32,334 nt of DNA from contig PDIP01000016.1 of the NCBI GenBank assembly GCA_002811645.1, forward strand, positions 1-32,334, written 5' to 3'. The notes below the pieces were generated by a model. That model had not been told where the DNA came from. It saw nothing but the letters and a program-made list of their open reading frames with translations, and did no database searches. The translations under genes and the position numbers were made by a program. The stretch comes from Corallochytrium limacisporum (taxonomy: Eukaryota; Opisthokonta). Below, piece by piece: positions 25,115 through 32,334 of the stretch (within the stretch, counting starts at the first letter, position 1; every line of letters begins with the position of its first letter).

Positions 25115-28100
25115 GGTTCCAAATTTTGCAACAGGACACTTGGGGGGCCTCTGGTTTGTCCCTGGACAGATGTGGAAATGTCACAGTACTTTATACCGAG
25201 CGCCGTGTCTTGTGTCTTGAACACCTGACCATGACGCAACAGGCCACCCAAGGTACAACCGAACAATGAACAACCCTAGTGACCCGGGAAAACAAGGCGT
25301 GGAGAGAGTGCCCTCAACACCTGACAAAGGCCACACTCGGCGGAAGAATAGGAGCAGCTTCCACATCACCCAGCACATCATGCGACCGGGACTGACAACG
25401 ATCTACGCACCGCTACATTTTACCCCTACCCCTCTCTCTCCGGACCCCGCGGGGCTCCCTTTCACTCTACCAAAAGCGCACCCCGGGGAATTGGTCCAAA
25501 TTCGGTAGTGACTTGCCTCGCAAAGGTTGGGAGACTCTCTCTCTCTCTCTCTTACGCACCACCACCGCGGTGTGGCAAAAAAAGACTTTGTGCCCCCCCC
25601 TTTTTGCCCAAAAAAAATAGAACCGTCGGGCACGCGACGCGACGTGGGTTTTAGTTTCTGTTTTTTTTAGTGTGTGTGTGTGTGCGCGCGTCGTTTCAGC
25701 TCTTCTTTCTCCAAGGTACGGGTAGGGTGGGTTTCCATATTACTTTTTTCCCGAACGTCTCCGGGCATTCACCCTTCCGTTTTTTCTTTTCTTTCCTTCT
25801 TTCGGCTGACGTGTCCTGCGTTTTTGTCCCCCAAACCCCGCGCCCGGGATATAAAACGCTAAATAAAGGAGAGACGGAGAGGGGAGGCACTTGATAGGGA
25901 GAGACGGAGGACCAAGAGAGGAGAAGAAAGAACAGGACTCAGAACAAATTCTGCAACTCCGTACCTAGTACACTTGCGGCCCCAGTCCAAAAGAAAAAAA
26001 AAAAGAAAGGGAAAGACAAAATGAAAAGAAGAAATAACCGTCGGCTCGGAGATGCGGACGGGCAGCAGCAGCAGCAGCAGGGCAAATGCCTTTTTGGGGG
26101 GGGGGAAGTGGGGAACGTTGGTATTCTTTTTTGTTTTTTTTTTGCTTTCATCGACGGTTAACGGTGGCGTGCCCGGCTGAGCACGAGATTTGGCGGTCTG
26201 GCTGTTCCCAAATGGAGGGCTCCCAGATACAGTACATTCAATATTACACACAGGGAATTCGCAGGTGACGGACTTGCCGCGATTTGTTTTGGCTTTTTTT
26301 TTCGGCTGTGTTTTCTTCCAATTCGTACGTTCTCGGTGCGCGCCACGCGTCATTCTGACACCTCCACTGCCAGCCCCACGGAACATTTACTATGGAAATT
26401 CCTACGGCAAGTGATCCAAAAGTGCCCTCTGTTCCTTTGCGGGTCCAACTCCAAAAACTCTCCTCTCCGCGGGAGAGGCAGGGAAGGGCAGGGGAGGAGG
26501 AGGAGAGGGGGGGGGTGTTTCGTTAATACGTAAACCTGTTTATCGCAAGGACGTATCCGCGTAAAGCCTGATAGTTTAGGCAGGTGGAGTGATCATTTGC
26601 CAGGGCCCAGCCCCTTCCTTCCTTCGTTCCTTCCTTCGTTCCTTCTCTCTTCTCTCTGCGCATTTGGATAAAAAAGAAGACCAAGAGCCAGGGAGGGAGA
26701 GTGTGTGTGTGTGAGTGTGAGTGAAAGAAAGAAAAAAAAAAGGAAAAACTACAACAGAGGAAAAAAAAAGTTGGTGGTGGCCCCTTACCATCGGTAGTAA
26801 GTACCACCGATACCTGTTGCCTAAATCAGGAGGCACAAGGGGTGGGAGTGGCAGAAGAAGAAGAAAGGGAAGGGAAGGGTGGCGGGGAGGCAAACTCTAA
26901 CTCTCTCTCTCTCTTGGCTTTTTCTCTTGTTTTTTTTTTTGCTCCACGGGTCGATCGGAGATAACGCGAGCAGGCAGAGTAGTCTTTGTGGCTGCGGTGG
27001 GGGGAGTAGGGGAAAATTATACACAGCGGAAAAGGCGTGACCCAGGGGTGTCGTTATCACCCGATCGCCCCTTGAGAAAAAAAGGGTTTGGTACCTTTGG
27101 AGCAGAAGGAAAAGAGAAGGAAAAAGAAAATCATGGCCGCGCACCAAACAAATGTTTAAGACCTCTCTAAAAATAAAGCCAATAGAGAAAAAAATAGAAC
27201 CAAATCATGATCCCATCGCTCTCTCTCCACACACGCACACGCACGCGAACACCTTCAATGCAAATGGCCAGAGCGATTTGGTTCCCTGGGTGGTTTCTTA
27301 GTGCTTTAACTTCGGGCCCTTCCCTTTCGTTTTTGTTTCTCAGCCCATTCCAACTGCCTGGGTTTCTCTTTTGTTCCATAGGTTCAGTATGGTGGAAGGC
27401 GGTACGAGTCCAGTATTTTCCCAAGCTTCTTGTCCATGAGGTGCCGTCCTGGGGGTTTCCAGGGAACCGATCTCACGTACTGAAAGTATTAAGAAAAGTC
27501 TTTCCTCTCTCTGGCTCTTGGTGTTTTTCTTGTAGCCTGAGGAATTGGCCGGTTGTGGCTCTATACTGAACGTATCGCACAAAGAGGGACAAGCCACCTC
27601 GCACGGAGAACTGCGGTGGGTCTTTCGAGGGTTGTCAATTTCGGCCCAGTTCCGCCTTCCTTTCCTTTCCTTTTATTTCCCATCCTTCTCTGTCCCTCTC
27701 TCTCTCTCTCTCTCTGTGTCTCTCGCATTCCCTCACTAAGCACGAGGCGTGGAATCGCGTGCGGCAACAGAACATTCAGTACGAAACACAAAAGGAACAG
27801 AAATGCACATGGCCCATCAATCGGTATATCAAAAATAAAATCTGGCAAAGGGCCCAAAAAAAAGGAAAACAAAAACACAAGGAAAAAAGGTAGCAAAATA
27901 AATAAAAAAAAGAGGGGGGGTTTGCAGGGCCAGTGTACATTTACAACAAAGCCACGCTCCCTTCAAGGAGCTGTCCTTGCAAAGCAGAATCCCAACCACC
28001 CCCAAATGTTTGGACTGTGTGCGGCGCAAATTGCCCTGGACCACCAGTGGGGGGGGGCCTTAGTACACTGTACCGGGTGAGTTGAGTGCCGGCCCCGTTG

Positions 28101-28200
28101 GGGCTTTTTGGTTGTTTGGTTTTTCTTTCTCTCTGTGCGGCTGGCATTTGGATGAAAGCGAGGACGTGCTAACAGAAAGGCTTTTTCTGCGGTTGCTCTG
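25115..28200. other. Low-complexity non-coding region
   Basis: No credible gene. It contains palindromes CCCCGCGGGG (25445-25454) and CCCCGGGG (25481-25488), (CT)n at 25535-25552 and 27696-27715, (GT)n at about 25671-25684, a (CAG)6 tract at 26063-26080, GA-rich blocks (25860-26040 and 26460-26760) and CT-rich blocks (25700-25810 and 27630-27720). An ATTTACTATGGAAATT motif lies at 26385-26400. A plus-strand acceptor-like CTTGGTGTTTTTCTTGTAG ends near 27536. A GCCCC/GGGGC hairpin followed by five T lies at 28092-28109. Confidence 0.5.
28092..28109 (+). other. Hairpin followed by T-run
   Basis: GCCCC, loop GTT, GGGGC, then TTTTT. It resembles an intrinsic terminator in form, but in nuclear DNA that reading has no standing. 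It is listed as a structural element only. Confidence 0.4.
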
Positions 28201-30930
28201 AGTGAGAGTGCCCACAAAGTGAACGTGGTTAGCTCCCTTGTATTTGACCATACATAGGAAAATTCTGGGTCACTCGCTGATCAAACCAACAGATTTCTAA
28301 GATTGTCCGTTGCTGAGGCTTTTTTGAGATCGAGGATCATGGACACGTACCTTCACTATTGCAAGAGCCCGGACTGCGGTGGGTTCAGCGCAGTACCACT
28401 GTGTGGTAAACGGAACTGTATCATCAGTCAAATCATTGCAAAAGCAAGATCTACGACTGTCACGTAGCCGGCTTCGTCGAAGACAACTCGGGTATGTCCG
28501 TGTTATTCGAAAGGCGATGCCGCTTGAACTCTGGACCCCTGCAAAAGTAAAGTGATATCGTCTGTTCCAGATGCCGGCTGTCCCACAGCTGGCCTATAGT
28601 TGTTGCAACCAAACTGGGTGTTCGCGTGACTCCGTCTGGCTGGCAGTAAGACATCTCAACGGTGCTGCCAGTTCTGGTCAGCAGATGACCAAAAATAGGT
28701 TCATCCTTTTCTTCAAGAGGAGCATGCTAACGAAACCACCACGAGCATGCTGAAGAGTGTTGCTTTGGCATAGTCCCATGATGACATCGGATTGTTTGTC
28801 TCCCATCTAGTCATCTGCTCGGTTCAAAGAATCAGAGAGATTGACCCAGGCCGGTCCAAGGGTCTGGCTGGATACGTCGCCAGGGCGGGACAGTGATGAC
28901 CCCGCTAAATTGCTGGGACAGCGATTTGGCCCCGACCAAGGGGAACATCGAAATCTGTCACATGTGCAGCGAAATCGTCCCCTTTTGAGCCGGATATGAC
29001 CTGATCAAACAGGAGCAGTGGGAGCAGTGCTGTGAGAAGCAGATCAGAACGGCGCTTCCATCATGGTTGCCTGCTAGCCCTTAAAATGCCCAAAATGAAT
29101 CACATGCATTTCAGTCGTTTAATCCTCAGTGGGTTGCTTACGAGCAGAATCTTCGCGTTAAAGCGCCAGTCTGCAGGAGACAGATCAGGGTCCTCTGTCG
29201 CTCAAGATTCTGATCAAAGTTTGCATGCTCCATCATCTGGTTTCGACTGCGGCGAGTCGCAGAATTCGGTCATCTGAAGGAGAACCACCGATTATGTGCA
29301 GCACTGGGTGTGGTGAAGATGATACTACAGGATTTTGGCTTGATGGCGATGCATTCTAGGACATGGCAAGATCCATGGGTAATCTTCCAAGCCCGGAGCA
29401 CCTGGATGTTGTGAGGGCGCGGGCCATGGACCGTCTATCCCTAAGAAGCCCTGTCATTTTGGGCGGGGCCCGTGACGGGATGGCCCTAGGCACGGGGGTC
29501 CAGATCTGGGGCCTATTTTCGTAAATACAAAACTTCTCCCAGGTTTAAAGCAGGAGAGGCATTTCGCTTCCTCAGTACTATGACTACCGGGAAAACTATG
29601 TCCTGCACCAATGAACAGAAAGCGGTCAAGATCCTGCGCAGTACCCGTGAAATGATTTTGCCTCTCGAACCCCCATGTGTTTTGAAAGATTGGGGGGGGG
29701 GGGTTGGTCGGTTTCTCTGGCACACATTTTGCTTTCTCTGGTGTACACGGTTATCGTGATTGTTTTTGGCACATGATCGTCTTGCACACCGTGTACCCGG
29801 CGGCAGCAGTCCCGTCAGTACACAACCCGCCACCAAGTGGGATAAGAAGAGCGGTAAAAGCTCACTTGGGTGGCCTGGCCGTGGTGAGCACGGTTTTCAG
29901 CTCCCATGTGGGGCGGGTATGGTGCTGGACACAGTACAACCGGGCCTGCAGTTTGGCATGTCGTACACGTGGCTCTGTGCCGTATTGCCCATGCCAGGAC
30001 GTGGATCGGAGTTAGACAGTGCATGACATGAGGTCACTTCAGTTCTGCTTGCTCGGCACCTGCAGGGACTCTGCCTTTTATTCGCAGATGCCGCCGCTCA
30101 GGGGACGAGAGAACTTTTGGGCATTTTGCCTGCCACACAGCGCACATGAGCCAAAAAGCCACTGCGGAAGCTGCAACAACCAGCCGTAGCCGATGGCTGC
30201 CGCATATCCGCGAGTGCGTCCAGTGTGTGACGGAATCCTGCAGGAATTTCATGCCCATCAACGATGCTGCATGGGGGGGGGCGGGGCAGCGGCGCTGTGG
30301 ATTGTCCGATGTGTGCACCGCGCCAGGCACACAGATTGCCGCACTCTTCCACAAAGACGGCGCTCAGGCGTTCCTACGCAGGCTTTCTGCGGCCGCATTG
30401 CTGGCTGCGTCTCGCAACCATCTCGGGCTCGGCTCGCCTGATCATTAGTCTCCGGAACTGATGAGCTGGCTGGTACAGGATTGTTTGTTTTGTTGCCGTC
30501 CGGTTTAGTGGGTTGATGCTTTTCTTCGCCGTCGTTGGGGGTTGGTCGTTCCTTGAACCGGGAGTCACCACCCCGGCCGCTGCGGCGCCCGGAACTGATG
30601 ATGCTCGGACGAGGCAATGGATCTGGTGGCAAACGGCCAGTTCCCCACTGTGTGCACAGAAAATATATCAGCCGCCATGGAGTAGAGCAGCATGCATCTA
30701 CTTTGCGGGCTTAAGGCACTTCTGTGTGCACTAAGTATCATGCCACACAGAGCAGGGTAGCCAAGCCATTAAGGCCAAAAGTACTGCGAACGCCCCAGGA
30801 CGCCATCCCCTGGGCCCCACGGGGCAACCGGTGGCAAATATCTCCGCGGAACGAGATACATCTGGGCTGTGCACTCGTTTTGGGCGCTCTCTGCAGACTT
30901 GAGCCATCTTTTGGACGCTGGAATTCGGTG
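28201..30930. other. Ordinary-composition island without an intact gene
   Basis: Unlike its flanks, this stretch lacks long microsatellites, apart from G-runs at about 29692 and 30273. It contains many medium frames on both strands but none with a recognisable domain. It could hold exons of an intron-bearing gene or decayed mobile-element or gene sequence. Donor-like sites GTATGT (28492) and GTAAGA (28647) are present on the plus strand, but no exon chain could be built. Confidence 0.4.
28845..29411 (+). pseudogene. Possible decayed coding relic
   Basis: One plus-strand frame runs about 189 codons between stops at 28842 and 29412 with only three internal stops (28986, 29082 and 29211). About nine would be expected by chance. 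The text between stops looks protein-like, for example GNIEICHMCSEIVPF with a CxxC pair, FNPQWVAYEQNLRVKAPV, and ENHRLCAALGVVKMILQDFG. No family is recognised and there is no intact start. It may equally be chance in GC-balanced DNA. Confidence 0.2.
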
Positions 30931-32334
30931 CGCTTCCCTGGCGCGCCCCCCCCCGGCCCCCGGGGGGGGGGTGTCCTTGGTCGAAGGTTTCCCTGGACCC
31001 CGCAGCTGGGAGCGCGCACCCGGTGCAATTAGATACACAAGTGGTGCACCGGGAAACCCCTCTTACCCCAAAAAAAGGGAGAGATCTTCTTCCCCATAGC
31101 GTCCCCAAGCGCGGTGGCGGTAAAATTGTCCTTTTCTCTTTTCCTTTTTGTCGTTTTGTGCCTGTCGGGCTTAGAGGGAGCGCAGCAGCGGCGGGACCTC
31201 CTTCAACTCCCCCCCCCCAACCCCAACCCCAAAAAAAGTGTTGAGAAAATATCCAAATCGCGGGTGGCATACCTACCGACTTGAAAGTATTGGCCACCGA
31301 AAACTCCCGCTTGCCTGCGCAAATGCAAAAATTAAACAAAATAAAAGAAACAACAAAAAAAGAGAAAGAAGAAAGGGAAACAATCCACAGCAAAACCTCC
31401 CCGCCGGGGAGCACAAGGGGGGTTTGGGTTTTTTCTTCCTTATACCTTCCAAGCCTTGGGTAGTAGTAGCGAACACCACCAATCGAAGGAAGCAAACCAG
31501 TAGAAACCGTTTAGAAAGTGAAATCCTCCCCAAACCCCCCCCTCCTCCTCGTCCTCCTCGCCTGCTCGCAAACCCTCCGCCCGGAGGAAAGGACACTTTT
31601 GCCCAAAAACAGAGAGTCAAACTTTCTTAAAAAAAACCTCCGCGCCAAACTTTTTGCCATTCTTAGCGTGTGATCAAAAGGAACACCAAGGAACGCCGGG
31701 CCGGAACCAAAAGAGTTAAAGTCAGACAAGTTTGAGTGGGACGAAAAAAAAAGGACTCTTTTGTTCCCCGCGACCAGGTCCATCCCGCACGCCATACCAA
31801 AAACCAAGACCGAATAAAGAAAACAAGCAAAAGAAATGTCTAGGACACACGCATACACACACATACCAAAAAGAAAAACAGAAAAGGTAAAAGTGATAAG
31901 TATCCAGAAAATACCCAAATATAAGGTAGAGAAACACCACCACGTCGAACACCAATTCACACACACCATCGAAAAGAAAAAGACATGAAGAAAAACAGAC
32001 ACCAGGGAATGGACGGAGCAAGAAAAAGAGAGAACAAAACCCAAGCAAATACCCCTGCTTAATTTTAAGAAGTTCAGAAATCAATAGAACCCCCACGGGG
32101 AGCAAAAGGGGGGGGGGAGACAAGGTTGGCCAGGCACCGGGGGAATGCGAACGGGGAAGGAAGAGGAACGTCGGAGGTTGTGTAAGGAAAGAACTGGGAA
32201 ACTCGCAAAACACACACGAGAGACAAAACAAAAAAAAAACCCAAAAGCAAAAAAAAAAAAGAAAACAAAGAAAAAACTGAAACCACACAGACGAATTGAA
32301 TTAAGAAAATGCAAGAAGGGAGGGGGGGGGGGGG
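30931..32334. other. A/G-rich low-complexity end of window
   Basis: Strongly T-poor on the plus strand from about 31300 onward. It contains perfect hairpins at 31397-31411 (CTCCCC/GGGGAG) and 31574-31587 (CCTCCG/CGGAGG), a long C-run/G-run palindrome at 30946-30971, and CCCCACGGGG near 32091-32100 followed by a G run. It ends in a run of 12 or more G. No gene is seen; open frames on the minus strand are Phe/Leu-rich artefacts of the A-rich tract. Confidence 0.5.

Noticed and set aside
28092-28109. Hairpin plus T-run as a bacterial terminator
   Set aside because: The window is nuclear eukaryotic DNA with no bacterial-type operon nearby. Kept only as a structural element.
31511-32288. Phe/Leu/Cys-rich minus-strand ORFs resembling membrane proteins
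   Set aside because: They are the complement of an A-rich, T-poor tract. The apparent hydrophobicity comes from poly-T codons, and several overlapping frames show it equally.

Overview
Eukaryotic nuclear DNA, most likely from a unicellular organism. The first 18 kb carry widely spaced single-ORF genes on both strands, including one uninterrupted 6.3 kb reading frame. Introns do exist: one convincing 74-nt intron with a TACTAA-type branch site lies at 23.9 kb on the minus strand. The gene set is a fungal-type histidine enzyme with no transit peptide, a SIKE/FGFR1OP2-like STRIPAK protein, a Tweety-type membrane protein, ATG2, a microsomal P450 and a STYX-like pseudophosphatase. This fits a unicellular opisthokont or holozoan-type protist better than a plant or alga. 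That assignment is an inference, and I do not name a species.

Layout. 1-1451: cytochrome P450 (+), cut by the window start, followed by a tandem duplication of its 3' flank (1473-1860) that carries a 16-bp minisatellite and two AATAAA signals. 2191-3108: catalytically dead dual-specificity-phosphatase-like protein with a UBA-like tail (+). 3180-5501: a multidomain protein (-) with a SUMO-interaction-like motif, a WD40-like propeller, six C2H2-type zinc fingers and a C-terminal J domain. 6235-6882: imidazoleglycerol-phosphate dehydratase (+). 7017-7616: SIKE/FGFR1OP2-like coiled-coil protein (-). 7795-8975: two small unassigned ORFs (+), possibly parts of one spliced gene. 9268-15582: ATG2 (+). 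16844-18115: Tweety homologue (-).

From 18.1 kb to the end the character changes. About 14 kb are dominated by low-complexity DNA: alternating pyrimidine-rich and purine-rich blocks, (CT)n/(GT)n/(CA)n microsatellites, many short C-run/G-run palindromes, and an assembly gap (53 N) whose two flanks are copies of each other. The supported transcription units here are a small spliced unit at about 23.44-24.02 kb (-) and an ankyrin-repeat protein at 24623-25114 (-). A stretch at 28.2-30.9 kb has ordinary composition and includes a stop-poor frame that may be a decayed gene.

The genes do not form one pathway. The most unusual item is the WD40-zinc finger-J domain protein, which is convergent with the UBA-tailed pseudophosphatase and separated from it by 71 bp. 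Together they combine SUMO-, ubiquitin- and chaperone-type modules. The most unusual DNA features are the C4-8/G4-8 palindromes, including a 34/35 inverted repeat at 23.07/23.79 kb, and a recurrent TTTACTATGGA-type motif.
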